Of a DNA stretch of 64,000 bases, positions 1-7,821 are shown in pieces. The stretch is from Alkalibacterium sp. (lineage in GTDB: Bacteria; Bacillota; Bacilli; Lactobacillales; Carnobacteriaceae_A): NCBI GenBank assembly GCA_020832185.1, contig JAFIFE010000028.1, positions 1-64,000 of the forward strand. Reading direction: 5' to 3'. Within the stretch, counting starts at the first letter, position 1; every line of letters begins with the position of its first letter. The notes under the pieces were generated by a model, which was not told the DNA's origin, made no database searches, and saw only the letters and a program-made list of their open reading frames with translations. A program made the position numbers and the translations under genes.

Positions 1-6
1 GAGTCA

Positions 7-127
7 CTGTGCGGTGACGATGGCGGGAAGGATCCACCTGTTCCCATTTCGAACACAGCCGTTAAGCTTCCCAGCGCCGAGGATAGTGAAGGGTTTCCCT
101 TTGTGAAAGCAGGACGTTGCCGTGCAG
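7..127 (+). rRNA. rrf: 5S ribosomal RNA
   Basis: This is the 5S rRNA that closes an rRNA operon whose 16S and 23S genes lie before the window. The conserved core (CCCATTTCGAACAC, then GTTAAGC, then AGCGCCGA) is visible. The ends were set from the terminal helix: CTGTGCGG at 7-14 pairs with CCGTGCAG at 120-127, with two G-U pairs. The length of about 121 nt is normal for Bacillota. A short T-run and then tRNA-Asn follow. Confidence 0.93.
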
Positions 128-158
128 CTCTTTTTTTGTTACAATAGACTTACATTAT

Positions 159-231
159 TCCGCAATAGCTCAGTTGGTAGAGCGCACGACTGTTAATCGT
201 GTTGTCGCAGGTTCGAGCCCTGCTTGCGGAG
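159..231 (+). tRNA. tRNA-Asn (GTT)
   Basis: A full cloverleaf is visible. The acceptor stem TCCGCAA/TTGCGGA is perfect, the D-loop has TTGG, the anticodon loop CTGTTAA carries GTT, and the T-arm is GTTCGAGCC. The discriminator is G231. The 3' CCA is not encoded, so it must be added enzymatically. It lies 31 nt after the 5S gene and is probably co-transcribed with it. Confidence 0.96.
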
Positions 232-257
232 TTTTTGTTTGAGAAAAATTACATACT

Positions 258-330
258 GCCGCTTTAGCTCAGTAGGTAGAGCGCATCCATGGTAAGGATG
301 AGGTCGCCGGTTCAAATCCGGCAAGTGGCT
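258..330 (+). tRNA. tRNA-Thr (GGT)
   Basis: The acceptor stem GCCGCTT/AAGTGGC closes the cloverleaf with one G-U pair. The anticodon loop ATGGTAA gives anticodon GGT (Thr ACC/ACU), and the T-arm is GGTTCAAATCC. CCA is not encoded. This is the last gene of the 5S-Asn-Thr run, and a hairpin terminator follows within 10 nt. A second Thr tRNA with anticodon CGT lies at 2418-2490. Confidence 0.95.
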
Positions 331-336
331 CTTATG

Positions 337-365
337 AAGACAATGTTTAAGGACATTGTCTTTTT
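337..365 (+). terminator. Terminator of the rRNA/tRNA operon
   Basis: AAGACAATGT and ACATTGTCTT form a 10-bp stem with a 6-nt loop, followed by a T-run to 365. It directly follows tRNA-Thr. Confidence 0.88.
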
Positions 366-494
366 GCGTATCTGGAATAAACCAGTGATGTGTAAAGGGA
401 GAGAAACGCAGATCCCAAAAAAACGGCCAATAAAAAAAGAAGATACGGTCGATCGTTACCGCTTCTTCTTTTAATTTTAGACTAGTCCACCAGA

Positions 495-1331
495 TTATAT
501 GAGCCCAAAGTGCTTGAATGCATGATGTAAGCCATCCTCAGCTACATCATGAGTGATGTAGTCCGCCATTGCTTTTATTTCTTTCCCGCCGTTCCCCATT
601 GCGACTCCAGTTTGACAATACTCAAGCATTGGAATATCTACTTTCGCATCTCCAAAGGCAATCGTTTTCTGATCTAATGCATTCAGGTGATCCAGGAGAA
701 GATGTAGTGCTGTACTTTTGTCAATATTACTTAAAGCGATGTCTCCAAAGAGAGCTGTTTCGCCCATTCCGCCCCATGAGCCTACTTTAAATTCAGGGAA
801 AAATTCTTTTGCTTCAAGGTAATCACTGTAGTCGTCTAATAAAAAGCTGACTTTGTTTACCTTATCACGGTAAAGATCCTCAGTGAAGATCATATTAGGA
901 AATACATCTTTCACTTTTAATGCAGGTGCATTTGTATTTCCTTTACGTGCAGCGTATACCTGGATAGTGTCTACTGCCTTATCTTCGAAATGGACACTGC
1001 CAAACAAGCCGTCATTACTTTCCAGATAGAATTCCAGGCCTTTCATATGGAGCCAGTCAACAATTTTTCTGCAGTCTTCACTGCTTAATGTTCTCTCGGA
1101 AACGACTTTGTCATTACTTTCGATGTAACTTCCATTTCCTCCAATGTATCCGTCAAAACCGACAGCTAGAATGTCCGTATACATTTCAGCTTTACTCCGG
1201 CCGGTGACGGTATACACCTTATGTCCATTTTCTTGAGCTTGCTTGATCGCTGTAACGGCACTTTCTGGAAGTTCGTTTTCATAAGTCACTAATGTGCCAT
1301 CTACGTCTAAAAATACATAATAAGTATCCAA
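495..1331 (-). CDS. Cof-type HAD superfamily phosphatase
   Basis: A cytosolic Mg-dependent sugar-phosphate or flavin-phosphate type hydrolase of the Cof/YidA branch; the substrate cannot be told from sequence. HAD motif I is DVDGT (Asp9 nucleophile, Asp11), motif II is in TVTGRS near residue 43, and motif IV is GDAKVDIPML near residue 222 followed by GVAMGNG. The large C2 cap between motifs II and III fits the length of 278 residues. The start is TTG (complement of 1329-1331), placed 10 nt after AAGGAGG. It is a single gene transcribed towards the tRNA operon; an AT-rich hairpin at about 418-475 may end both. Confidence 0.88.
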   Translation of the reverse strand: MDTYYVFLDVDGTLVTYENELPESAVTAIKQAQENGHKVYTVTGRSKAEMYTDILAVGFDGYIGGNGSYIESNDKVVSERTLSSEDCRKIVDWLHMKGLEFYLESNDGLFGSVHFEDKAVDTIQVYAARKGNTNAPALKVKDVFPNMIFTEDLYRDKVNKVSFLLDDYSDYLEAKEFFPEFKVGSWGGMGETALFGDIALSNIDKSTALHLLLDHLNALDQKTIAFGDAKVDIPMLEYCQTGVAMGNGGKEIKAMADYITHDVAEDGLHHAFKHFGLI

Positions 1332-1955
1332 TTAGCTGAGTCCTCCTTAGCGTATTTAATAGTGATTGTACTATCCGACCATTTTCAGCTGAAGACTAAT
1401 GCTGAGAAATAAAAAAACCTGAATAGCTATACGAAAGGATGGACATCACTCTCGATCAGCTATTCAGGTTTTGCCTAGTCGTACTAGTCACAATCCTTAT
1501 TTAACTATAGTATACCTTACTAGTCTCCCGATTTCTATTTGTTTTTCATTTAAACACCTAACTAACAGGAATCATGTATCACGGATAATACACGCTTACA
1601 CTGTCATCAGTCAAGAGACCAACTGTTTATACCCTTGAGCACTATAAAAAGCTCATAAAGTCGGCAATTGCTTTCATACGTGGTTTAGCCTCTATCTTCT
1701 TTCAATATATCGGGATGAATCAGGTGCTTATCCAAGAAAGAACGGATTTATTGAGGAAGGATGAGAGACTGCTAGTAAAAGGGACGATTCCCTGATTAAA
1801 AGTAAGGGTGATGTGCCAGACGTCATATGCTAAAAGTATACCAAATAGTGTATAGTCTTTAATGAAGATAATGGGTGAAGTGTCCAGGTCAAGAATCTTT
1901 CTAAGCCATTTTTAGTGTGCTACAATTGTGATAGACAGAAAAAGGAGTTGAGATC
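1332..1955. other. 624-bp stretch without a convincing gene
   Basis: No start-to-stop gene with a ribosome binding site was found on either strand. The stretch holds the long inverted repeat at 1414-1472. It also has a start-less open frame at 1589-1795 (+), described in the findings, which could be a decayed gene. The right end serves as upstream region for the GNAT gene, whose start is preceded by AAAAAGGAG. Confidence 0.5.
1404..1472 (-). terminator. Long inverted repeat; minus-strand terminator or attenuator
   Basis: Perfect 15-bp arms at 1414-1428 and 1458-1472 (core CCTGAATAGCT) enclose a 29-nt loop. Read on the minus strand, the stem is followed by seven T residues, so it is a terminator on that strand. 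It lies about 80 nt upstream of the HAD phosphatase start. It could therefore attenuate that gene or end a short RNA started further right. A weak minus-strand -10 (TATACT, complement of 1509-1514) lies just beyond. Confidence 0.55.
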
Positions 1956-2231
1956 ATGGATTTTACTAAAGGGAATAATCGTTTTTACAAAGAAGAAGAG
2001 GGGAAATTGCTTGCAGAAGTGACTTGGGTTCCTCAAGGGGATACGGTTTCCGTGGACCACACATTTGTTGATCCGTCATTAAGAGGTCAAGGTGTTGCAG
2101 AAAAGCTTGTTGATCAGGTTGTTGAAGAGATGCAGAAAGAGCAGAAAAAAATAAAACCAGCATGTCCGTATGTTGCTGAATTATTTAAACGGAAACCCGA
2201 CAAGTATGAACATGTTCAATCTTTTGATTAG
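1956..2231 (+). CDS. Small GNAT-family N-acetyltransferase (YjdJ type)
   Basis: A 91-residue protein matching the compact GCN5-related acetyltransferase family that consists of little more than the acetyl-CoA binding core. The pattern VDHTFVDPSLRGQGVAEKLV (about residues 31-50) is the beta4-turn-helix that binds the CoA pyrophosphate (RGQGVA). The C-terminal CPYVAELFKRKPDKY is typical of this family. The natural acceptor substrate is unknown. The start is fixed by AAAAAGGAG about 8 nt upstream. It is a single gene placed between two tRNA clusters. Confidence 0.88.
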   Translation: MDFTKGNNRFYKEEEGKLLAEVTWVPQGDTVSVDHTFVDPSLRGQGVAEKLVDQVVEEMQKEQKKIKPACPYVAELFKRKPDKYEHVQSFD

Positions 2232-2256
2232 AATAGTCTAAAGTTACTAAATAGGG

Positions 2257-2285
2257 TTGACATTTCGACCGATCCGTTATAGAAT
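2257..2285 (+). promoter_or_regulatory. Sigma-A promoter of the second tRNA cluster
   Basis: A consensus -35 TTGACA (2257-2262), a 17-nt spacer and -10 TAGAAT (2280-2285) lie just before tRNA-Glu. Confidence 0.85.
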
Positions 2286-2318
2286 ATATCTTGTGCTTAA
2301 AAAAAGTACAAGATGTCA

Positions 2319-2390
2319 GGCCCCTTGGTCAAGCGGTTAAGACACCGCCCTTTCACGGCGGTAACACGGGTTCGAATCCCGTAGGGGTCA
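2319..2390 (+). tRNA. tRNA-Glu (TTC)
   Basis: The acceptor GGCCCCT/AGGGGTC pairs with one G-U. The anticodon stem CCGCC/GGCGG encloses CTTTCAC, giving TTC. The T-arm is GGGTTCGAATCC. It is the first gene of the Glu-Thr-Tyr-Gln cluster, about 34 nt after the -10 box. CCA is not encoded. Confidence 0.96.
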
Positions 2391-2417
2391 TACACTTTTG
2401 TCAGGTGTAAAAGTAAT

Positions 2418-2490
2418 GCCGGCTTAGCTCAGCTGGTAGAGCAACTGAATCGTAATCAGTGGGTCGAGGGTTCAAATCCTTTAGCCGGCA
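2418..2490 (+). tRNA. tRNA-Thr (CGT)
   Basis: The acceptor GCCGGCT/AGCCGGC is perfect. The anticodon stem ACTGA/TCAGT encloses ATCGTAA, giving CGT, which reads ACG. The T-stem GAGGG/CCTTT contains two G-U pairs. CCA is not encoded. Together with the GGT isoacceptor at 258-330 it covers part of the Thr codon box. Confidence 0.95.
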
Positions 2491-2514
2491 TTTTCTACAA
2501 AATCGACATTTTTC

Positions 2515-2595
2515 GGAGGGATAGCGAAGTGGCTAAACGCGGCGGACTGTAAATCCGCTCCTTCGGGTTCGTAGGTTCGAATCCTACTCCCTCCA
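2515..2595 (+). tRNA. tRNA-Tyr (GTA)
   Basis: A class II tRNA with a long variable arm (CTCCTTCGGGTTCG region). The acceptor is GGAGGGA/TCCCTCC, and the anticodon stem GCGGA/TCCGC encloses CTGTAAA, giving GTA. The length is 81 nt and CCA is not encoded. Confidence 0.96.
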
Positions 2596-2606
2596 TTTGC
2601 AATTTT

Positions 2607-2678
2607 TGGGCTATAGCCAAGCGGTAAGGCAGCGGGTTTTGATCCCGTCATTCCTAGGTTCGATCCCTAGTAGCCCAG
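2607..2678 (+). tRNA. tRNA-Gln (TTG)
   Basis: The acceptor TGGGCTA/TAGCCCA begins with U1-A72, as expected for glutamine tRNA. The anticodon loop TTTTGAT gives TTG. It is the last gene of the cluster, only 11 nt after tRNA-Tyr, and a terminator follows immediately. CCA is not encoded. Confidence 0.95.
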
Positions 2679-2684
2679 TAAAAT

Positions 2685-2721
2685 AAAAGCTGTGTGGCAT
2701 CTTATGCTGCACAGCTTTTTT
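2685..2721 (+). terminator. Terminator of the Glu-Thr-Tyr-Gln tRNA cluster
   Basis: AAAAGCTGTG (2685-2694) pairs with CACAGCTTTT (from 2710) and runs into TTTTTT. Confidence 0.92.
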
Positions 2722-2831
2722 GATGGATATAACTCCTGTACTGATGCTGACAGCCTGTAAATATCTAAATAAGAATATTGTAAGATTTTTAAATTTAATC
2801 ACATTTCGAATACTTACCCGTTAATATTGTA

Positions 2832-2840
2832 TGGTATACT
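2832..2840 (+). promoter_or_regulatory. Extended -10 promoter of cdaA-cdaR-glmM
   Basis: ATGGTATACT contains TGN directly before TATACT (2835-2840), an extended -10 box. No good -35 is visible. The cdaA start is 36 nt downstream. Confidence 0.6.
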
Positions 2841-2875
2841 AACACCGTGTATGTGCAGATTTTGGAGGTGGCGAC

Positions 2876-3736
2876 ATGCCCATAGAATTTATTACAAACT
2901 TTGACTGGTCAAGGTTACTTGCTTGGCGTACAGCTGTAAATATCATTGATATTCTGATCGTGGCTTTTTTCATGTATCAGTTGATGCGTATCGTAAAAGG
3001 GACGCGTGCAGTTGAATTATTAAAAGGAATTGGAGTTATATTGCTCCTGAAAGTATTTAGTGTTTTTCTTCAGTTAAACACGACCGAATTCGTTGTCGAC
3101 TTTGTTATTCAGTGGTCGGCTTTGGCATTGATTATTATTTTTCAGCCAGAGTTAAGAAGGGGACTTGAGCACCTCGGGAGAGGGTCTGTCTTTGGAAGGA
3201 AACGGCGTTCCAATCCCAGTGAGATGATTGTCGATAATTTATCCCATGCCATACAATATATGGGTAAAAGACGCATCGGTGCTTTAATTTCAATCGAGAT
3301 GGAAACGGGTTTAGATGAGTATATTGCAACGGGTATTCCCATTAATGCTGATCTGACTTCAGAATTACTTATCAATATCTTTATTCCTAATACCCCGCTG
3401 CATGATGGGGCCGTTATTATTAAAAACTATAAAATAGCGACAGCTGCCAGTTATTTGCCTTTATCTGAGAGCCCAGCTATTCCCAAGAAGTTAGGAACGC
3501 GTCACAGAGCAGCTATTGGGTTGTCTGAAGTTTCAGATGCAATCACTATCATCGTATCTGAAGAAACCGGTGAAGTAAGTATTTCCAGACGAGGAAATCT
3601 AATCAATGCAATGACGCATGATGAAGTGTTGAATTACTTAACGAGAGAATTAGTCGAATCTGAGAAAGAAAAAGAGACACAGGGACCGCTTCAGCGATTT
3701 GTTGAGGCAGTCAGGAAAGGGGTGTCTAACAAGTGA
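2876..3736 (+). CDS. cdaA: Membrane diadenylate cyclase CdaA
   Basis: Converts two ATP into cyclic di-AMP, a second messenger for turgor, potassium and cell-wall homeostasis. Three hydrophobic segments at about residues 19-90 anchor the N-terminus. The DAC (DisA_N) domain follows, with the catalytic DGA motif at Asp177 and the RHR motif at residues 209-211. The length of 286 is typical of CdaA/DacA. TTTTGGAGG precedes the ATG. It overlaps cdaR, which is followed by glmM; this three-gene order is conserved in Bacillota. In that family CdaR and GlmM are known to modulate the cyclase. Confidence 0.96.
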   Translation: MPIEFITNFDWSRLLAWRTAVNIIDILIVAFFMYQLMRIVKGTRAVELLKGIGVILLLKVFSVFLQLNTTEFVVDFVIQWSALALIIIFQPELRRGLEHLGRGSVFGRKRRSNPSEMIVDNLSHAIQYMGKRRIGALISIEMETGLDEYIATGIPINADLTSELLINIFIPNTPLHDGAVIIKNYKIATAASYLPLSESPAIPKKLGTRHRAAIGLSEVSDAITIIVSEETGEVSISRRGNLINAMTHDEVLNYLTRELVESEKEKETQGPLQRFVEAVRKGVSNK

Positions 3737-4743
3737 AGTGGAATATGGATAATCCATGGATTGCAAAGCTAGTGGCACTTGTTTTCGCTATTACACTGTT
3801 TTCGTTTGTAGCACTGGAAAATCAATCTCGCATTCGCTCAACGAGTCCCACTGACGGAGCAAGCATCACGAGCTCTGAAGTGATTACTAATTTACCTATT
3901 GATATAAATATCGACAGAGACATGTACTTTGTGTCGGGAATTCCAGAAACAGCAACGATACGTCTGGAAGGGCCACAAGCTATATTGACACAAACACTGG
4001 CCACACAAAATTTCAATGTGGCGACGCCTGATTTGAATGAACTGGGAACCGGACGCCATACAGTGAGACTAGAGGCTGAAGGATTGAGCAGCCAGCTTAA
4101 TTACAGTATCATGCCTACAGAACTGAATTTGGAAATTGAAGAAAAAGTGGTGCAGGAACACGATGTAAGAATCCAGTTTAATGAAAACACTCATTTGGCT
4201 AACGGGTATACGGCTGATGAGCCAGTACTGTCCAACGAAACGGTAGTCATTTCTGGAGCTGCGTCAACAATGGAACAGATCAGTGACGTAACTGTAGTCG
4301 TCATGCCGGATGGCAGCGACATTACAGATGATATCACTATGACATTAAACGTGCTGGTTTTAGATGAGACGGGGGACCCGCTGAATGTAAATATATCACC
4401 TCAGCAAATTGATGTGACGATTCCGGTTCGGGGCACTCAACGGACATTGCCTATGAACCTTGAAGAGATTGGCCTTCCTCATGAGGAATACGAGTTTGCT
4501 CTGGAATTTGCTCAAGGGGAACCGGAAAATATCAATCTTACAGGTGAATCCGATGTTCTTGAAGAGATGAATAACTTTAATGTAGAAGTGGATGTATCAG
4601 GTATAACGGAATCAACTATACGGACGGTACCCATTACTTTACCTGATGGGATCTCAGAATCAGAGCCTACAGAGGTAGATGTACTGATCAGAGTATCACC
4701 AATCGAAGAAGATGAAGACGACAGCGATCCCGAACAAGACTAA
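3733..4743 (+). CDS. cdaR: CdaR, YbbR-domain regulator of CdaA
   Basis: An extracellular-facing regulator of the cyclase: one N-terminal membrane helix (about residues 11-28) and then a series of YbbR repeats to about residue 320. It ends in an acidic tail rich in Glu and Asp. The GTG start at 3733 overlaps the cdaA stop and lies about 10 nt after AGGAAAGGGG. An ATG four codons in (3745) would give MDNPWIAKL and is also possible. Tight coupling to cdaA supports a shared membrane complex. YbbR domains have no known catalytic activity. Confidence 0.92.
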   Translation: MKWNMDNPWIAKLVALVFAITLFSFVALENQSRIRSTSPTDGASITSSEVITNLPIDINIDRDMYFVSGIPETATIRLEGPQAILTQTLATQNFNVATPDLNELGTGRHTVRLEAEGLSSQLNYSIMPTELNLEIEEKVVQEHDVRIQFNENTHLANGYTADEPVLSNETVVISGAASTMEQISDVTVVVMPDGSDITDDITMTLNVLVLDETGDPLNVNISPQQIDVTIPVRGTQRTLPMNLEEIGLPHEEYEFALEFAQGEPENINLTGESDVLEEMNNFNVEVDVSGITESTIRTVPITLPDGISESEPTEVDVLIRVSPIEEDEDDSDPEQD

Positions 4744-4766
4744 TAATAGGATAAGGAGTTTGAATT

Positions 4767-6119
4767 ATGGGAAAATATTTTGGAACTGATGGCGTTAGAG
4801 GAGTAGCAAATGAGGAATTAACACCTGAACTCGCGTTTAAATTAGGGCGTTTTGGTGGTTATGTATTAGCACAGCATGCTGGAGAAACTCACCCAAGAGT
4901 ATTAGTAGGAAAAGACACACGTATTTCTGGAAGAATGCTTGAGTACTCTTTAATAGCTGGTCTATTATCTGTTGGAGTTGAAGTGTTGAGACTAGGGGTG
5001 ATTACCACGCCAGGTGTTTCTTACTTGACTCGTCAGCAGAATGCTGCTGCAGGAATCATGATTTCTGCTTCTCATAACCCAGTTCAGGATAACGGCATTA
5101 AGTTCTTTGGTTCAGATGGATTTAAATTATCTGATGACCAGGAAGCTGAAATCGAAGCATTGATCGATAGAGAGTCAGATGATTTGCCTCGTCCGAGTGC
5201 AGATGGAATGGGTACAGCGGAAGAATACAAAGAAGGTATTTTAAAGTACATCCAGTTCCTGACTCAAACGATTTCTGGGGACTTATCAGGGATTCAGGTC
5301 GCTTTAGATGGAGCAAACGGCGCAGCAAGTCCTGTATTGAACCGTTTGTTTGCAGACCTTGACACTGATTTTGATGTGACGGGTGCTTCTCCAAATGGCC
5401 TTAATATCAATGAGGGCGTTGGAAGTACACACCCTGAACATTTAGCTGATTTTGTAAAAGAAAAAGCCGCAGATGTCGGACTGTCATTCGATGGTGATGG
5501 AGACCGTCTGATTGCTGTTGATGAACTGGGAAATATTGTCGATGGAGACAAAATTATGTATATCTGTGGGAAGTTCATGCATGAAGAAGGTCGACTGAAG
5601 CAAAACACAATCGTTTCTACAGTTATGAGTAATATTGGCTTCTACAAAGCCTTGGAAACACACGATCTGCAGTCTGTTAAAACTAAAGTTGGAGACCGTT
5701 ACGTTATGGAAGAAATGGTCAAAAATGGCTATAACCTTGGTGGAGAGCAGTCAGGTCACCTGATTTTCCTTGATTATCATACAACGGGTGATGGTCTGCT
5801 GTCAGGTATTCAATTATTGAATGTGATGAAACAGACGGGCAAAAAATTGTCTGAACTGGCTGAAGAGGTCACCACTTTCCCGCAAAAATTGGTGAATATC
5901 CGTGTTACAGATAAACATAACGTAATGTCTAACCCTGCAATCAGTGAAGTGATTGAACAAGTGGAAGCTGAAATGGCTGGAAATGGCCGTGTCCTGGTTC
6001 GTCCAAGTGGAACAGAATCATTACTGAGAGTCATGGCTGAAGCTGAAACAGAAGATGCGGTCAATGAATACGTGGAGCGTATTGCCAAGGTCGTTAGAAA
6101 AGAATTAGGAACAGAATAA
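4767..6119 (+). CDS. glmM: Phosphoglucosamine mutase
   Basis: Interconverts glucosamine-6-phosphate and glucosamine-1-phosphate on the route to UDP-GlcNAc for peptidoglycan. The phosphoserine loop ISASHNP places the catalytic Ser at residue 102. The metal loop DGDGDR lies near residues 242-247, the sugar-binding GGEQSGH near 325, and the phosphate-binding RPSGTES near 411. The length of 450 is normal. AAGGAG lies about 10 nt before the ATG. It is the third gene of the cdaA operon and ends it. Confidence 0.97.
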   Translation: MGKYFGTDGVRGVANEELTPELAFKLGRFGGYVLAQHAGETHPRVLVGKDTRISGRMLEYSLIAGLLSVGVEVLRLGVITTPGVSYLTRQQNAAAGIMISASHNPVQDNGIKFFGSDGFKLSDDQEAEIEALIDRESDDLPRPSADGMGTAEEYKEGILKYIQFLTQTISGDLSGIQVALDGANGAASPVLNRLFADLDTDFDVTGASPNGLNINEGVGSTHPEHLADFVKEKAADVGLSFDGDGDRLIAVDELGNIVDGDKIMYICGKFMHEEGRLKQNTIVSTVMSNIGFYKALETHDLQSVKTKVGDRYVMEEMVKNGYNLGGEQSGHLIFLDYHTTGDGLLSGIQLLNVMKQTGKKLSELAEEVTTFPQKLVNIRVTDKHNVMSNPAISEVIEQVEAEMAGNGRVLVRPSGTESLLRVMAEAETEDAVNEYVERIAKVVRKELGTE

Positions 6120-6137
6120 GCAGAATAGAAATAGGTT

Positions 6138-6179
6138 AAAACTGCAAATGCCCTCTAAAATGGTAATTTGCAGTTTTTT
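6138..6179 (+). terminator. Terminator after glmM
   Basis: The arms AAACTGCAAAT and ATTTGCAGTTT are perfect and are followed by a T-run. Confidence 0.88.
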
Positions 6180-6202
6180 AATACATAAAGGAGTGGATCA
6201 CT

Positions 6203-6928
6203 ATGCAGTCAGTTAATCCATTGTCGATATCAGCAATCAAGAGAGAAGCCAAAGGTCACCTTAGTGGAAAGTGGAGAGAGGTTATTCAGCTCCATCTCAT
6301 TCCAGTGCTTATATCAATTGTTCTGACAGGGGGAATATACGGATTCGACTTGTTCTCAGTCACTCGCATTATCAATGAGGAATCTGAAGGAAGCCTGCTC
6401 TTAAACTTCCTGATCACATTTATAACAGTCGGGATAACATTTGCACTGTTGGATATGGTACGCTCGAACACTTACAGGATCAGTCCGCTGAAAGATAGCT
6501 TCCAGGTCTTTTCAAGTAAATACTTTGTTCCTGTATTTATTATCCAGCTCCTGCAGGTTTTATTTATAACATTGTGGAGTCTATTATTCCTGATCCCAGG
6601 TATTATAAAAAGTTTTTCGTACTCTCAAGCATTTTACGTTTTTAAAGATAAGAGAGAAGAAGGCGTGTACCCAAGTGCTTTAGACTGTATTACCATTAGC
6701 AGGGAGCTGATGAATGGGCATAAACTGGAACTTTTCGTGCTTTATCTCAGCTTTATTGGGTGGTTTATTCTGGAAGGGATCACCTTTGGAGCGGCTGCTT
6801 TGTATGTGCGTCCTTATTTGAATACATCGCTGGCTGTGTTCTACGATCAGCTTGCAGCAAATGACGTGCAGGTGTTGAGTAGCGTTATAAGCGAAGCGGA
6901 TGATGAAGAGGGATTCGGGGAATATTAA
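6203..6928 (+). CDS. DUF975 family integral membrane protein
   Basis: A 241-residue protein of the DUF975 family, whose function is not known. The N-terminal IKREAKGHLSGKWREVI segment is the family's amphipathic lead. About five hydrophobic segments follow, including LHLIPVLISIVLTG, LITFITVGITFALL and a long one around residues 110-140, and the tail is acidic. AAAGGAGTGGATC precedes the ATG. It is a single gene between two terminators. No catalytic motif was seen. Confidence 0.82.
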   Translation: MQSVNPLSISAIKREAKGHLSGKWREVIQLHLIPVLISIVLTGGIYGFDLFSVTRIINEESEGSLLLNFLITFITVGITFALLDMVRSNTYRISPLKDSFQVFSSKYFVPVFIIQLLQVLFITLWSLLFLIPGIIKSFSYSQAFYVFKDKREEGVYPSALDCITISRELMNGHKLELFVLYLSFIGWFILEGITFGAAALYVRPYLNTSLAVFYDQLAANDVQVLSSVISEADDEEGFGEY

Positions 6929-6944
6929 TAAGGCAGGAAACAGG

Positions 6945-6987
6945 AAAAGACGTCTATCAGCTAATTGAGCTGATAAACGTCTTTTTT
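6945..6987. terminator. Bidirectional terminator
   Basis: AAAAGACGT plus TATCAGCT pairs with AGCTGATA plus ACGTCTTTT around a 5-nt loop. T-runs on both strands serve the converging DUF975 and DUF456 genes. Confidence 0.9.
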
Positions 6988-7002
6988 GTCTATAGTCTGT
7001 GT

Positions 7003-7485
7003 TTAGAGCCAAATGGTAATGAAAAACCAGCCGATCATCACGAGCTGGATGATGCCTTCAGCTATGCGCCCACTTAAAAATCCAATGAGTGAACCGACCG
7101 CTGCTCTCATAGCATCTGAGAAGGTTTCCTGCTTCCAGTTTTCAACAATCAGAACGGCTACAAAGGGCAGAATGATTATGCCAAAAGGGGGATAGACAAA
7201 TGTACCGACGATGATGGCCACGGTTGCGACTCTTTCTCCCAATTTACTTCCGCCAAATTTTTTCACAGCCATAGAGCCGGCAAATACATCCGCTAATAAC
7301 AGTATAACAGTGAGGATACCCATTGAAATCCAGAAAAACCACGTCAGCTGCGCTGCATTCAGGAAGAAATGATAGAGTAAAAATCCAATCCATAAGACCA
7401 GTACTGAGGGAACAATCGGGAATAAAAGCCCCACAAAGCTCAATATAAAGAGTCCAATGATAAGAATCCAGAGTATAATATCCAT
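7003..7485 (-). CDS. DUF456 family membrane protein
   Basis: A 160-residue, very hydrophobic protein. The N-terminal pattern GLLFPIVPSVLVLWIG is the DUF456 signature (usually G-LLP-lPG). The central glycine-rich PPFGIIILPFVAVLIVE and GSLIGFLSGRIAEG also match. Four or five membrane helices are likely. The function is unknown. GAAAGGAGCAC precedes the ATG on the minus strand. It is a lone gene, divergent from the cysteine operon. Confidence 0.82.
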   Translation of the reverse strand: MDIILWILIIGLFILSFVGLLFPIVPSVLVLWIGFLLYHFFLNAAQLTWFFWISMGILTVILLLADVFAGSMAVKKFGGSKLGERVATVAIIVGTFVYPPFGIIILPFVAVLIVENWKQETFSDAMRAAVGSLIGFLSGRIAEGIIQLVMIGWFFITIWL

Positions 7486-7580
7486 AAATAGTGCTCCTTT
7501 CTGTACATGCTATAATCAGTATACTAAAGAAGTGGACAGATAAAAAAAGATAAACGTTTAAAATTAATTAAATGCTTTAA

Positions 7581-7609
7581 TTGACAAGAGATTTAGATAA
7601 TGCTAATAT
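7581..7609 (+). promoter_or_regulatory. Sigma-A promoter of the cysteine operon leader
   Basis: -35 TTGACA (7581-7586), a 17-nt spacer and -10 TAATAT (7604-7609): a near-consensus promoter. Transcription would begin near 7616, giving a leader of about 240 nt up to the terminator before mccA. Confidence 0.88.
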
Positions 7610-7663
7610 CAAAAGTGAATCACCTATTACCTATCACGTATCAAGACTAAGGAGTGTTTAATC

Positions 7664-7783
7664 GTGCAAAAGACATTTTCAGAGAAGCAAATGGAGTGTT
7701 GCTGTACTTGCGTGCAGTTTATTTCTCATGCTCTCAAAAATGTTCTAGACGATCATAGTGATGGTACACTAGTAGACATGTAG
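7664..7783 (+). CDS. Cysteine-rich leader peptide (39 aa)
   Basis: A small ORF starting at GTG, 9 nt after AAGGAG (7649-7654), and ending at TAG 7781-7783. It begins MQKTFSEKQMECCCTC, so codons 12, 13, 14 and 16 are Cys (TGT, TGC, TGT, TGC). A run this dense is very unlikely by chance and is what a cysteine attenuator leader needs. The stop codon lies inside a small hairpin, TACACTA/TAGTGTA (7765-7787). The last 20 residues show no recognisable domain. An internal ATG at 7691 lacks a ribosome binding site. Confidence 0.8.
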   Translation: MQKTFSEKQMECCCTCVQFISHALKNVLDDHSDGTLVDM

Positions 7784-7821
7784 TGTAGATTAAATGACTA
7801 ACCGTTAGAATAATTTAGGGC

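Noticed and set aside
289-474. Open frame of 61 codons after tRNA-Thr
   Set aside because: It begins inside the tRNA, runs through the operon terminator and has no ribosome binding site.
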